From the NCBI RefSeq assembly GCF_001306415.1, contig NZ_LDJX01000004.1, positions 161,501-225,500 of the forward strand: a DNA stretch of 64,000 bases, read 5' to 3'. Shown in pieces: positions 37,104 to 45,696 of this stretch (its first letter is position 1; each line of letters starts with the position of its first letter). Both the position numbers and the translations under genes were made by a program. The stretch is from Croceitalea dokdonensis DOKDO 023 (lineage in GTDB: Bacteria > Bacteroidota > Bacteroidia > Flavobacteriales > Flavobacteriaceae). The notes below the pieces were generated by a model that was given only the letters and a program-made list of their open reading frames with translations, made no database searches and had not been told where the DNA came from.

Positions 37104-38129
37104 TTTCATAGAAGCCATTACGGGATAATGGTCCGAGTATTCTACATCATAATTTTTATGTCCCGTAATCTCAAAATTCTCATCGGCTAGGATGTAATCA
37201 ATCCGCATTGGGAGTTTTTGTAGCAAGTACGTCCTACCAAAACCAGAACCTGCCTCCAAGAAGGTATCCTGTAGATTTCCTTTTAGGCCGGTATATATGT
37301 TGGTATAGGCTGTGTTGTTAAAATCCCCTGCAAGGACAATGGGGTAAGGAGAAGATTCCATATGCGCCTTTAGCAGTCTGGTCTGGGCTTTTTGTAGCTC
37401 AAACACCCTTTTTATCCTGCTAAGGAGTTGGGTGGATTTCTCTTTTTGTACGGTAGATATGTTCGGAATGATCCTAAAAGACTCCAAATGCACGTTATAC
37501 AATCTAATGGTATCCTTGTTCATTTGTATATCCGCATATACAGCAGCATTGGCACTTTTAGGAAACTCAATGAGTTCTACCTTTAGAATGGGATATTTGG
37601 AATAAATGGCCTGAATGACCCTACCTGAATCCTCCCCATACACAAAATCAATATACTTATAGGGGTATTGTTCAAGGGCGTCACTCCGTTTCATGGCATG
37701 ATAAAACTCCTGAAAACAAATGATATCCGCATCTTCCGCAGACACAAAATCAATAATCAAACTATCTACATCCTGTTTTTTTAAGTGTTCATAGCGGTTA
37801 AAACCCCTTGTATTAAAGCTCATTACGTTAAGGTCTTCCTTAATAGGCAGGACTGCAGACTGAAATTTAAAAAGAGGTGGCATCAAAAAAACACCAATGC
37901 CCAATAAGGTGGCAGATATGAGCGCCAACCCGCTTTTTTGCGCCAGCCAATAAAAAAACAAGATAATATTGGCTATGAGCCAAAATGGCATTAACATCGC
38001 AATCATGGAAAACCAAGGCACGCTATCTGCCGGCACATGGGGGGCAATGAACGAAAGCCCTAGACCAAAAGCAACAAAAAGGTTAAGGGCGTAACCAAGC
38101 TTTTTAAAAAAAGATAACTTTTTAATCAT
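37089..38129 (-). CDS. Endonuclease/exonuclease/phosphatase-family membrane protein
   Basis: The 346-residue product has three hydrophobic helices in the first 90 residues and then an EEP domain: NVMSFNTRGFNRYE near 102, DIICFQEFYHAMK near 134 (metal-binding Glu), VLAGDFNNTAYTNIY near 267, and EYSDHYPVMASMKL at the end with the Asp-His pair. The catalytic domain is probably periplasmic. EEP proteins cleave phosphodiesters in nucleic acids, phospholipids or inositol phosphates; the substrate is not evident. The rhomboid gene next to it ends on the base where this one starts, so they are cotranscribed. Confidence 0.85.
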   Translation of the reverse strand: MIKKLSFFKKLGYALNLFVAFGLGLSFIAPHVPADSVPWFSMIAMLMPFWLIANIILFFYWLAQKSGLALISATLLGIGVFLMPPLFKFQSAVLPIKEDLNVMSFNTRGFNRYEHLKKQDVDSLIIDFVSAEDADIICFQEFYHAMKRSDALEQYPYKYIDFVYGEDSGRVIQAIYSKYPILKVELIEFPKSANAAVYADIQMNKDTIRLYNVHLESFRIIPNISTVQKEKSTQLLSRIKRVFELQKAQTRLLKAHMESSPYPIVLAGDFNNTAYTNIYTGLKGNLQDTFLEAGSGFGRTYLLQKLPMRIDYILADENFEITGHKNYDVEYSDHYPVMASMKLKTQ

Positions 38130-39007
38130 TAATCTTCCTTACCGGCCTTAAATAAAAAATCCTTCTCATCCCGGGACAGGCTCTCGTAGCCAGATTTGCT
38201 GATTTTATCCAAGATGGCATCTATTTTCTTTTGCCGTGCCGCCTTGTCATAAGCCGCTTTGCTTACGGTACCAGCCTTGGCCTTGTTCTTGTATACATTT
38301 GTAAAGGGCTTTTTTTCGCGGGGTTTAAACCAATCTTTAATAGCGTTTACCAACTTGGTAAACCCGGTTCCAATATCCGTACCGTTAAGAAGCTGCCTAG
38401 CAAAGACATACCCTAACATGGCCCCTCCCAAATGCGCCATCATTCCCCCTACGTTTTGCCCTGTGGACAATGTCCAAATATCCTTTAAAATGACAAAAAG
38501 GCCCAACTGCCATAGTTTTACATTAAAGAAGATAATGCGCACCTCTTGCATTGGCAGGTAGGTACATATAAAAATCAATACGGCGGTGACCCCAGCAGAT
38601 GCGCCGATCAAAACCGTACTATTATCAATGAGTGTCGGGAAAATATTGTAACCAAGCATAAAAAGTGCACCTCCCGCAACAACCCCAAGAAAATAAACGG
38701 CATGGAACCGTTCACTATCAAAAAGGTTAAAGAAAAACCTTCCAAAGAAATACAACAGCAACATATTCCAAAAAATATGGAAGAATCCGCCGTGTAAAAA
38801 AGCATAGGTAATAATGGTCCATGGTTTCCAAAGAAACTCAAGGATATCATCCGGAAGTTCCAACCAAGCTGTGATGGAATTTGCCGCATTTGTTCCAAAC
38901 AAAACCGCCATGAGATTCACCAATAAAAACACGACAGTGTTTGCTACGATGATTTTCTCGGCGGCATTTAGTCTAGCAAAATGGTATCTAATATCTCCGT
39001 TTTTCAT
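38129..39007 (-). CDS. Rhomboid-family intramembrane serine protease with C-terminal tail
   Basis: The 292-residue product has six or so membrane helices. HGGFFHIFWNMLLLYFFG near residue 72 is the rhomboid HxxxN region, VLIGASAGVTAVL near 133 has the GxSxG catalytic Ser, and MMAHLGGAMLGY near 188 the catalytic His. A soluble tail of about 80 residues ends in LSRDEKDFLFKAGKED, a conserved tail seen in Flavobacteria. It cleaves membrane-protein substrates that remain unknown. It starts 1 bp after the other rhomboid gene. Confidence 0.9.
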   Translation of the reverse strand: MKNGDIRYHFARLNAAEKIIVANTVVFLLVNLMAVLFGTNAANSITAWLELPDDILEFLWKPWTIITYAFLHGGFFHIFWNMLLLYFFGRFFFNLFDSERFHAVYFLGVVAGGALFMLGYNIFPTLIDNSTVLIGASAGVTAVLIFICTYLPMQEVRIIFFNVKLWQLGLFVILKDIWTLSTGQNVGGMMAHLGGAMLGYVFARQLLNGTDIGTGFTKLVNAIKDWFKPREKKPFTNVYKNKAKAGTVSKAAYDKAARQKKIDAILDKISKSGYESLSRDEKDFLFKAGKED

Positions 39008-39008
39008 C

Positions 39009-39764
39009 TTAGTATAAACGGTTTTGATTGAACTGATTCTTTTTCCAATACCACATAATCAAAAACCCGATCACAGCACCACCGACATGGGCCATATAGG
39101 CCGTATTGCTTGGACTAAAAAAGGACTGACCGGTTACCGCTGAAATTACGTCCAGCAAAATAATCCCTGGTATAAAGTATTTGGCTTTGATGGGAATAGG
39201 CAAAAATATAAGCATAAGTTTAGCTTCCGGATTCATCATACCAAATGCGGCCATAACGCCCATAATACAACCCGATGCACCCACCATTCTGGCAAAATAC
39301 GTATCCTGATAGGTGGGAAATGCGGCCTTTAGAGCAGCAATTTGGTTATCGCTAAGGCCCTGGTCCAAACGGTTGTTCAGCATCATATCTACAATATCCT
39401 GACTGCGCAGCCCTGTGGCCAACAACTCTTCCTGCACGGGAAGAAAACTAAAATAATAGAACCCCAACTGAAAAAGTACGGCCCCCAAACCCGCGGAAAA
39501 ATAGAGGAACAGAAAGCGGTTCTTACCAAGGCCTTGCTCTACTGGAGTACCAAACATCCATAGCGCAAACATATTAAATCCAATATGTGCCAGACCGCCA
39601 TGCATAAACATATGCGTAACAATTTGCCACACCGCAAAGTTTTCGTTTTGGGGAAACCACAGCGAAAACCATGTGTACATCTCATCTTGATATAGATAGG
39701 TCGCTAAAAAAAACAAAATGTTGACGATCAACAAATGTTTGACAGCCTCTGTGATTCTATTCAT
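39009..39764 (-). CDS. Rhomboid-family intramembrane serine protease
   Basis: The 251-residue product has six or more membrane helices. HMFMHGGLAHIGFNMFALWMFG near residue 51 is the HxxxN region, RMVGASGCIMGVMAAFG near 158 holds the catalytic Ser, and AYMAHVGGAVIGF near 225 the catalytic His. An insertion of about 50 residues (PVQEELLATGLRSQDIV and after) lies between helices. It is a sequence-diverged second copy next to the other rhomboid, and directly abuts mutL with no spacer. Confidence 0.9.
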   Translation of the reverse strand: MNRITEAVKHLLIVNILFFLATYLYQDEMYTWFSLWFPQNENFAVWQIVTHMFMHGGLAHIGFNMFALWMFGTPVEQGLGKNRFLFLYFSAGLGAVLFQLGFYYFSFLPVQEELLATGLRSQDIVDMMLNNRLDQGLSDNQIAALKAAFPTYQDTYFARMVGASGCIMGVMAAFGMMNPEAKLMLIFLPIPIKAKYFIPGIILLDVISAVTGQSFFSPSNTAYMAHVGGAVIGFLIMWYWKKNQFNQNRLY

Positions 39765-41606
39765 TTACATAAATTTATTAGCTACTTCATTCACATCTAG
39801 CGTGACAAAAGTGGTTCTACCAAACGGATCAATTTTAGGTTCATCACAACCAAATAAATCGTTGACCAACGCTATCTGGCTTTCCGGTTCCAAAACCTGT
39901 CCATTTTTTATACAAAGGGTTTTGCAAAGAATGGCTGCCGTTATATTAGTTGGTGCGTTATGGGGTGCCAGCTCATTTTCATAATCCCGCACCAATGCGT
40001 GGAAGACTTCTTCTACGGACTGCTCTGCGATAACGCTTGGGATACCGGTCACACGGATACCATCCTCTAAGGGTTCCATGACAAATCCCATGGCGATTAA
40101 ATTCTGTTGTACTCTTGCAATGATGTCTAACTCATTTGTAGTGAGGCTAAGCGTTACAGGGAACAACAGCTGTTGGCTTACCGGGCTTACCGCACTTATG
40201 CGCTGGAGCAGTCTTTCATACAAAACCCGCTTGTGTGCCCTATTTTGATCTACAACCAACATACCGGATTTAATCGTGGTAACGATAAAACGTTTCTGCA
40301 TTTGGAAAGTAGCCTGCTGGTGACCAACCGCCTCCTCATCCGCCCCAAAAATATCTTGGTGCATAGGCTCGGTTTCAAACTGGACGCTACTAAAATGTTC
40401 TTGGTCCGTATCCGTATCTTGGTATAGTGCTTCCCAACCTTTCACCTGCTGTTTCTGGAATTTTTTATTGTTTCCGGATACCCGCTTTGCCGTCCCTGGT
40501 TCAAATGGATTAAACGCTATATCTACGCCAACCTTGGGCAAGGCAGCTTCCTTTAGCTGATAACCATAGGGCGTATCCAAATTACCGTCACGCTCAAAAT
40601 CTAGCACAGGTGCTACATTAAACTGGCCAAGACTGTGTTTAACAGTAGACCTTAAGATGGCGTACAAGGTATGTTCATCATCAAACTTTACTTCTGTTTT
40701 GGTAGGATGGATATTAATGTCAATCGTCGTTGGGGCCACCTCCAAAAAAAGAAAGTATCCAGGATGGCAGTTAGGTTTTAACAGTCCGTCAAAAGCAGCA
40801 CCAACGGCATGATGCAAGTAGGGACTTTTAATAAACCGGCCATTGGCAAAGAAGAACTGTTCTCCCCTACTCTTTCTGGCATATTCCGGTTTACATACGA
40901 ATCCGGAGATTTTTACCACATCCGTTTCTTCGGAAACAGGGACCAAACGCTCGTTCATTTTATTGCCAAAGACATGGACAATACGTTGCCTAAAGTTGCC
41001 TTTGGGCAAATTAAAAAGCTCGGAACCATTGTTAAAGTACTGAAAGGAGACCTGATAATGCACTAAGGCTACCCGATGAAACTCATCCGTAATATGCCTT
41101 AGCTCTACTTGATTGGACTTTAAAAAATTCCTTCTCGCAGGAATATTGAAAAATAGGTTCTTCACGGATACGGAACTCCCAGTTGGCGTAACGGTGACGT
41201 CTTGGGAAACTACCGTACTGCCTTCTATCTTTAAACAGGTTCCCAGATCGGCTCCATCAGCTTTGGTGTGCAGCTCCACGTGTGCTATGGCAGCTATGGA
41301 TGCCAAGGCCTCACCCCTAAAGCCTTTGGTGCTTAGGTTAAATAAATCTTCCGCCTTGGAAATTTTAGAGGTGGCATGTCGCTCAAAGGCCAACCGAGCA
41401 TCTGTTTCTGACATGCCCATGCCATTATCAATGACTTGTATCAATGCCTTACCACCGTCCTTTACAATCAATTTTATATGGGTTGCCCCCGCATCTATGG
41501 CATTTTCCAATAGTTCCTTTACCACGGAGGCCGGCCGTTGCACCACTTCTCCCGCTGCAATCTGGTTGGCAACATGGTCTGGTAAAAGTTTAATGATATC
41601 AGCCAT
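39765..41606 (-). CDS. mutL: DNA mismatch repair protein MutL
   Basis: The 613-residue product has the GHKL ATPase domain: IKLLPDHVANQIAAGEVVQRP at the start, LLENAIDAGAT near 32, DNGMGM near 60 and STKGFRGEALASIAA near 92. The transducer domain ends near residue 330. The C-terminal dimer domain carries DQNRAHKRVLYERLL near 450 where endonuclease-type MutL has DQHA(x)2E(x)4E; here the motif is altered, which may be the usual Bacteroidota form. It links MutS mismatch recognition to strand removal. The preceding small gene ends on its first base. Confidence 0.95.
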   Translation of the reverse strand: MADIIKLLPDHVANQIAAGEVVQRPASVVKELLENAIDAGATHIKLIVKDGGKALIQVIDNGMGMSETDARLAFERHATSKISKAEDLFNLSTKGFRGEALASIAAIAHVELHTKADGADLGTCLKIEGSTVVSQDVTVTPTGSSVSVKNLFFNIPARRNFLKSNQVELRHITDEFHRVALVHYQVSFQYFNNGSELFNLPKGNFRQRIVHVFGNKMNERLVPVSEETDVVKISGFVCKPEYARKSRGEQFFFANGRFIKSPYLHHAVGAAFDGLLKPNCHPGYFLFLEVAPTTIDINIHPTKTEVKFDDEHTLYAILRSTVKHSLGQFNVAPVLDFERDGNLDTPYGYQLKEAALPKVGVDIAFNPFEPGTAKRVSGNNKKFQKQQVKGWEALYQDTDTDQEHFSSVQFETEPMHQDIFGADEEAVGHQQATFQMQKRFIVTTIKSGMLVVDQNRAHKRVLYERLLQRISAVSPVSQQLLFPVTLSLTTNELDIIARVQQNLIAMGFVMEPLEDGIRVTGIPSVIAEQSVEEVFHALVRDYENELAPHNAPTNITAAILCKTLCIKNGQVLEPESQIALVNDLFGCDEPKIDPFGRTTFVTLDVNEVANKFM

Positions 41607-41890
41607 TAGCTAGTCAAAAATATGGATAGATCAAAATCTATGATAAATAGAAAAATGAGTATCAGGATTGCTAAAATGACGAGCAATCTCAACCTTAAAT
41701 TTTTATCGCCCTCACGTTTTAAATCATCAAAAGCGGTGGACACCTTGTTTTTTAATCCCCTGGTATGATGCGCCGTACTTCTATATTGGTCCAGCTTGTG
41801 CTCTATTTTGTACGGACTACCTTCACCCTTGTAATAACGTGGTTTGTACTCAAAAGTCCGGTTTTTTTTAAGCTTCAAAAAATTTCGCAT
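41606..41890 (-). CDS. Small C-tail-anchored membrane protein (unknown)
   Basis: The 94-residue product has a basic N-terminal two thirds (KPRYYKGEGSPYKIEHKLDQYR, rich in Lys, Arg and Tyr) and one hydrophobic helix at about 68-90. Homologues in Flavobacteriaceae are sometimes labelled riboflavin synthase subunit beta, apparently because ribH is next door; nothing in this sequence resembles lumazine or riboflavin synthase. It shares TAATG with mutL. Function is unknown. Confidence 0.75.
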   Translation of the reverse strand: MRNFLKLKKNRTFEYKPRYYKGEGSPYKIEHKLDQYRSTAHHTRGLKNKVSTAFDDLKREGDKNLRLRLLVILAILILIFLFIIDFDLSIFLTS

Positions 41891-41970
41891 AATCGCCCCT
41901 GGTGATTACTTTCAAAGGTACTTAAAAAGCAAAAAAACGATAGGAATACGATCACAAAAAATGTTAACGG

Positions 41971-41991
41971 AAAAAGGGAGGAACCACTCCC
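41971..41991 (-). terminator. Terminator after ribH
   Basis: On the minus strand GGGAG (41991-41987), a 6-base loop, CTCCC (41980-41976), then five T (41975-41971). It lies just downstream of the ribH stop. The stem is short but GC-rich. Confidence 0.5.
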
Positions 41992-42002
41992 AACGGTTAT
42001 GG

Positions 42003-42485
42003 TCAGCTGCCCAATACCGCCATTTTTATAGCGGCAATAGCAGCTTCTGTGCCCTTATTGCCATGCTTACCACCACTTCTGTCCTTGGCTTGTTGCAAGG
42101 TATCGTCCGTTAGGACACAAAAAATAACGGGCACATCATAGGCAAGATTTACATCTTTAATACCTTGGGCGGTGGCTCCGCAGACATAGTCAAAATGACT
42201 GGTTTCCCCACGAATCACGCTCCCAATGGCAATTACGGCGTCTACCTTTTCTGTTTCGATGAGCTTTTTACTGCCAAAGACCAATTCAAAACTACCTGGC
42301 ACGTTGTAACGTATAATGTTTTTATCGATGGCTCCGCAATCCACTAGTGCTTCTTTGGCGCCATGGAACAAAGGTTCCGTTATATTGGAATTCCATTCGG
42401 ACACTACAATACCAAAACGCAATTTTTCGGCGTTGGGCACGCTATTGCCATCGTAAGCGGAAAGGTTTTTAGTTACAGTTGCCAT
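42003..42485 (-). CDS. ribH: 6,7-dimethyl-8-ribityllumazine synthase
   Basis: The 160-residue product is a lumazine synthase. FGIVVSEWNSNITEPLFHGA near residue 25 has the Trp/Asn substrate region, VPGSFELVFGSKKLI near 62 and AIGSVIRGETSHFDYVC near 85 with the catalytic His, and PVIFCVLTDDTLQQAKDRSGG near 118. It condenses ribityl-aminouracil with dihydroxybutanone phosphate, the step before riboflavin. It lies 6 bp after the TPR gene. No FMN riboswitch was seen upstream. Confidence 0.96.
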   Translation of the reverse strand: MATVTKNLSAYDGNSVPNAEKLRFGIVVSEWNSNITEPLFHGAKEALVDCGAIDKNIIRYNVPGSFELVFGSKKLIETEKVDAVIAIGSVIRGETSHFDYVCGATAQGIKDVNLAYDVPVIFCVLTDDTLQQAKDRSGGKHGNKGTEAAIAAIKMAVLGS

Positions 42486-42491
42486 TTAGGG

Positions 42492-43250
42492 TTATTTCAC
42501 CATTCCCAGCAAGGCCTCGATATTATTGGCCTCTTTGGAATCTTTAAATTCGTCCTGGATTCGTTCAAAATACGTGGCGGCCCTATCGGCATAGCCCAAT
42601 TCCATGGCTATTATTCCAGCTTTGTACAAAAATCTAGGCGTCGTAAATCCATTGGTATCATGCGCAATGGCCTTTTCATAATAATCCAAAGCGTCTTCTT
42701 TTTGGTCCAGTTGTGAAAAGGCATCACCAATTCCACCTTTGGCCAAAGCGCCCAAGACGGCATCATCAGAGTTAAAGTCCTCCAAATATTCAATGGCCTC
42801 TTTATAGTTCTGTAAATTTAAAAATGACATGCCCGCAGAATAGGTTGCCAAATTTGCGGCTTTGGTTGCGGGGTATTCCTCAATGATGTCCAAAAAGCCA
42901 AATTTACCCTCGGCACCAGAAAGGGCCAGATTCAACAGGGAATCCTTGGCGGCTCCCTCTGCCATGGCCTGTTCAAAATATTGTTGGGGATAGTATAATT
43001 CGTTCGCGGCACTGGCTTCCTTTGGTTTCTGCACATATTGGTTGTAGGCCAAATAGCCTAAAACCCCAATAGCTACCAATCCTATAAGGCCCAAAATATA
43101 ATTTTGGTTTTTGGTGAACCATTGCTCCGTCTTGGAGGCGCCCTCATCCAAAGAACTAAAAACCTCAGCCGTGGTGCTGTTTTGTTCGTCCAATTCTATT
43201 TCCTCTGCCTTGTTCTTAGGTTTGTAGCCCCGCTTTTTATATGTAGCCAT
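42492..43250 (-). CDS. TPR-repeat membrane protein (YfgM-like)
   Basis: The 252-residue product has a Lys-rich N-terminus, one transmembrane helix at about residues 51-71 (ILGLIGLVAIGVLGYLAY) and a mostly helical periplasmic part with TPR-like units: YKEAIEYLEDF near 155, ALGALAKGGIGDAFSQL-like repeats and ALDYYEKAIAHD near 186. The layout resembles YfgM of Proteobacteria, an ancillary SecYEG chaperone-network protein, but the Bacteroidota versions are uncharacterised. Predicted promoter at 43271-43299. Confidence 0.8.
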   Translation of the reverse strand: MATYKKRGYKPKNKAEEIELDEQNSTTAEVFSSLDEGASKTEQWFTKNQNYILGLIGLVAIGVLGYLAYNQYVQKPKEASAANELYYPQQYFEQAMAEGAAKDSLLNLALSGAEGKFGFLDIIEEYPATKAANLATYSAGMSFLNLQNYKEAIEYLEDFNSDDAVLGALAKGGIGDAFSQLDQKEDALDYYEKAIAHDTNGFTTPRFLYKAGIIAMELGYADRAATYFERIQDEFKDSKEANNIEALLGMVK

Positions 43251-43270
43251 GCTCTATTTAATTAATCGCG

Positions 43271-43300
43271 CAAAAATAAAGTTTTTATCCAAAACCGAAA
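43271..43300 (-). promoter_or_regulatory. Possible promoter of the TPR-ribH operon
   Basis: On the minus strand TATTTTTG (43278-43271) is an exact TAnnTTTG element. TTTC, one mismatch to TTTG, lies 18 bp upstream of it (about 43300-43297). The ATG is 20 bp downstream. The region between this gene and recF is only 113 bp and also has TATTTTTG on the plus strand at 43315-43322 for recF. Confidence 0.4.
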
Positions 43301-43363
43301 GGTAAATTATTCGTTATTTTTGGATTCTTTGAAGTTAAGAATCCCATTGGTTTTCAACCGCTT

Positions 43364-44443
43364 ATGTTTTTAAAACGCTTATCTCTAGTTAATTATAAGA
43401 ATTTTGACGCCCAGACATTTGAACTGGACCCGGTCATTAACTGTTTGGTGGGGTCCAATGGTGTTGGAAAGACCAATGTGCTTGATGCCATTTACCACCT
43501 TGCCTTTGGTAAAAGTTATTTTAACCCCGTAACCACACAAAACATTAGACATGGAGAAGACTTTTTTGTGGTGGAAGGCGAGTTTTCTAAGAAAGAGCGG
43601 ACAGAAAAAATCCTATGCAGTTTTAAAAAAGGGAGCAAAAAAATCATAAAAAGAAACGGAAAGGCCTACGATAAATTTGCAGAACATATTGGTTTTTTGC
43701 CCCTGGTTATTATCTCCCCTGCCGATAGAGACCTAATTATTGAAGGCAGCGATACAAGGCGCAAATTTGTGGATGGTGTCATATCACAGTCGGACAAGGT
43801 CTACCTAGACCATCTCCTACGCTACAACAAGGTATTGACCCAACGGAACTCACTCTTAAAATACTTTGCCGCCAACAGGACCTTTGACCAAACCACTTTG
43901 GGAATCTACAATGAACAATTGGCAGAATTGGGAACCCTTATTTTTAAAAAACGACAGGAATTTTTGGAAAGTTTCATCCCTATCTTTAAGGCACAATATC
44001 AAAAAATAGCAGAAAAAGAGGAAGGCGTAGCCCTAGCCTACCAAAGCAAACTTTTGGAAACAGGTCTGGATACCCTTTTGGAACAAGCCATTGATAAAGA
44101 TCGGGCATTGCAGTATACCAGTGTTGGCATACATAAAGATGATCTGGACTTTACCATTAACGACTATCCCATTAAAAAATTTGGGAGTCAAGGACAACAA
44201 AAGTCGTTTCTTATTGCCCTAAAATTAGCGCAGTTTTATTTTATTAAACAACAGGCAAAGACAACACCCATTTTATTGTTGGACGATATTTTTGACAAAC
44301 TGGATGAAAATAGGGTGGCAAGCATCGTTGCTTTGGTGGACCACGATAATTTTGGCCAGTTGTTTATTTCTGATACGCATGCAGACCGAACAGAAAAAGT
44401 GGTCAAAAGCATCAACCAGAGTTATAAAATTTTTAATTTGTAA
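43364..44443 (+). CDS. recF: DNA replication and repair protein RecF
   Basis: The 359-residue SMC-like ATPase begins [21 protein letters not shown] and has the Walker [18 protein letters not shown] near residue 29. [21 protein letters not shown] near 115, [16 protein letters not shown] near 275 (signature motif), and [15 protein letters not shown] near 303 (Walker B, D-loop) complete the family pattern. It helps load RecA at single-strand gaps. The following lipoprotein gene begins two bases after its stop, so they share a transcript. Confidence 0.96.
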   Translation: MFLKRLSLVNYKNFDAQTFELDPVINCLVGSNGVGKTNVLDAIYHLAFGKSYFNPVTTQNIRHGEDFFVVEGEFSKKERTEKILCSFKKGSKKIIKRNGKAYDKFAEHIGFLPLVIISPADRDLIIEGSDTRRKFVDGVISQSDKVYLDHLLRYNKVLTQRNSLLKYFAANRTFDQTTLGIYNEQLAELGTLIFKKRQEFLESFIPIFKAQYQKIAEKEEGVALAYQSKLLETGLDTLLEQAIDKDRALQYTSVGIHKDDLDFTINDYPIKKFGSQGQQKSFLIALKLAQFYFIKQQAKTTPILLLDDIFDKLDENRVASIVALVDHDNFGQLFISDTHADRTEKVVKSINQSYKIFNL

Positions 44444-44444
44444 G

Positions 44445-44882
44445 ATGATGAAGATGTTCTACTTTAAAATCTCGGTACTATGCGGTTTCACCTTATGCCT
44501 AATTGGCTGTACCCAAAAAGTCAGTTCTGGGGATATTGAAAAACTGAACGGGTATTGGGAAATTTCCCAAGTAGAGTTCCCCAATGGGCAAACCAAAGAA
44601 TACAAGGTAAACCCAACGGTAGATTTTATAAAGGTGGAGGAACTCAAAGGTTTCAAAAAAAAAGTGTATCCTAAATTTGACGGGAGCTACCAAACTTCCA
44701 ATGATGCAGAGCCCTTTACCATCGTTGAAAAGGAAGGCGCATACAATCTGTCCTACAGCAAAGAGCTTATCCAATGGGAAGAACGCATTACAACCATTAC
44801 GGATGACACCTACAGCATCGTTAACCAAGATAACATTAAATACACCTACAAAAGATATGAACCCATAAATATCACCCCATAA
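44445..44882 (+). CDS. Small lipoprotein, lipocalin-like
   Basis: The 145-residue product starts at one of three close ATGs (44445, 44448, 44454); the frame upstream is within recF. The signal peptide ends in an LIGC lipobox at about residue 24. The mature part (LNGYWEISQVEFPNGQTKEYK, then alternating beta strands) resembles small lipocalin-like Bacteroidota lipoproteins with a GxW motif near the start. Ligand and role are unknown. It shares TAATG with the next gene. Confidence 0.75.
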   Translation: MMKMFYFKISVLCGFTLCLIGCTQKVSSGDIEKLNGYWEISQVEFPNGQTKEYKVNPTVDFIKVEELKGFKKKVYPKFDGSYQTSNDAEPFTIVEKEGAYNLSYSKELIQWEERITTITDDTYSIVNQDNIKYTYKRYEPINITP

Positions 44883-45178
44883 TGGCCAAAAGATACAATG
44901 AGTATTTAAATATGGGCGATGCCCTTAAGGCATTTATCAAGGAAAACAAGCTACAGCACGGTATTGACAAAGTAGATGTTAGGGAGGCTTGGGCTAACCT
45001 TATGGGCAACGGGGTCAATAACTACACCACCGAGGTAAGCTTAAAAAACGAAACATTGTACGTGTCCTTATCGTCATCCGTACTTAGGCAAGAGCTGAGC
45101 ATGGGTAAAAGCAAAATCATTAAAATGCTCAATGATGAACTGGGCAAGGAACTGGTAAAAAAATTGGTATTACGCTAA
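44882..45178 (+). CDS. DUF721/DciA-like protein
   Basis: The 98-residue product fits the DUF721 family: MGDALKAFIKENKLQHGIDKVDVREAWANLMG at residues 11-42 and LYVSLSSSVLRQELSMGKSKIIKMLNDELG at 58-87. DUF721 contains DciA, a loader or partner of the replicative helicase DnaB in bacteria that lack DnaC or DnaI. The recF-lipoprotein-DUF721 order suits a replication-related role. That function is inferred from the family. Confidence 0.8.
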   Translation: MAKRYNEYLNMGDALKAFIKENKLQHGIDKVDVREAWANLMGNGVNNYTTEVSLKNETLYVSLSSSVLRQELSMGKSKIIKMLNDELGKELVKKLVLR

Positions 45179-45210
45179 AAAAAGGCCACTTTAACAACTG
45201 GCCTTTTTTT
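45177..45210. terminator. Bidirectional terminator between DUF721 gene and ndk
   Basis: AAAAAAAGGCCA (45177-45188) pairs perfectly with TGGCCTTTTTTT (45199-45210) over a 10-base loop. The A run and T run on either side let it serve both convergent genes. Confidence 0.85.
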
Positions 45211-45228
45211 TATAAGGTGACAAATTGC

Positions 45229-45648
45229 TTAAAAGATTTCCCTGCCAGAAAAGTGAAAGGCACCTTCTATTGCGGCATTTTCATCACTATCAGAGCCGTG
45301 TACGGCATTCTCCCCAATACTTTCCGCAAATAATTTACGAATGGTCCCCTCCGCAGCCTCCGCTGGGTTGGTGGCCCCAATCAATGCCCTAAAATCCTCC
45401 ACTGCGTTTTCCTTTTCTAAAATGGCCGCAACAATGGGCCCACGGGTCATAAAGCTCACCAATTCACCAAAGAAAGGCCTTTCTGAGTGTATGGCGTAAA
45501 AAGCTTCCGCATCGCGTTTGCTCAGCTGGGTATATTTCATGGCGACGATTCTAAATCCTGCGCCTGTTATTTTTTCCAAAATGGCACCAATATGACCGTT
45601 TTCTACGGCATCTGGCTTTATCATGGTAAACGTTCTATTTCCTGTCAT
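45229..45648 (-). CDS. ndk: Nucleoside diphosphate kinase
   Basis: The 139-residue product is a standard [26 protein letters not shown] at the start, [21 protein letters not shown] near 57, and [16 protein letters not shown] near 113 with the catalytic His that carries the phosphate. It balances NTP pools by transferring the gamma phosphate between nucleotides. It has a near-perfect promoter at 45664-45694 and a shared terminator at 45177-45210, so it is monocistronic. Confidence 0.97.
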   Translation of the reverse strand: MTGNRTFTMIKPDAVENGHIGAILEKITGAGFRIVAMKYTQLSKRDAEAFYAIHSERPFFGELVSFMTRGPIVAAILEKENAVEDFRALIGATNPAEAAEGTIRKLFAESIGENAVHGSDSDENAAIEGAFHFSGREIF

Positions 45649-45663
45649 TTCTTAAAATTTGCG

Positions 45664-45694
45664 CAAAAGTACCATTTTTAACGCTTTGAACAAA
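45664..45694 (-). promoter_or_regulatory. ndk: Consensus Bacteroidota promoter of ndk
   Basis: On the minus strand TTTG (45694-45691), exactly 19 bp, then TACTTTTG (45671-45664). Both elements match the TTTG-N19-TAnnTTTG consensus fully. The ndk ATG is 15 bp beyond the -7 element, so the leader is very short. It lies in the 48-bp gap after the phosphatase gene. This is the best promoter seen in the window. Confidence 0.7.
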
Positions 45695-45696
45695 TG

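Noticed and set aside
44292-44444. Start of the lipoprotein 51 codons upstream
   Set aside because: It lies in recF and would remove the signal peptide from the N-terminus.
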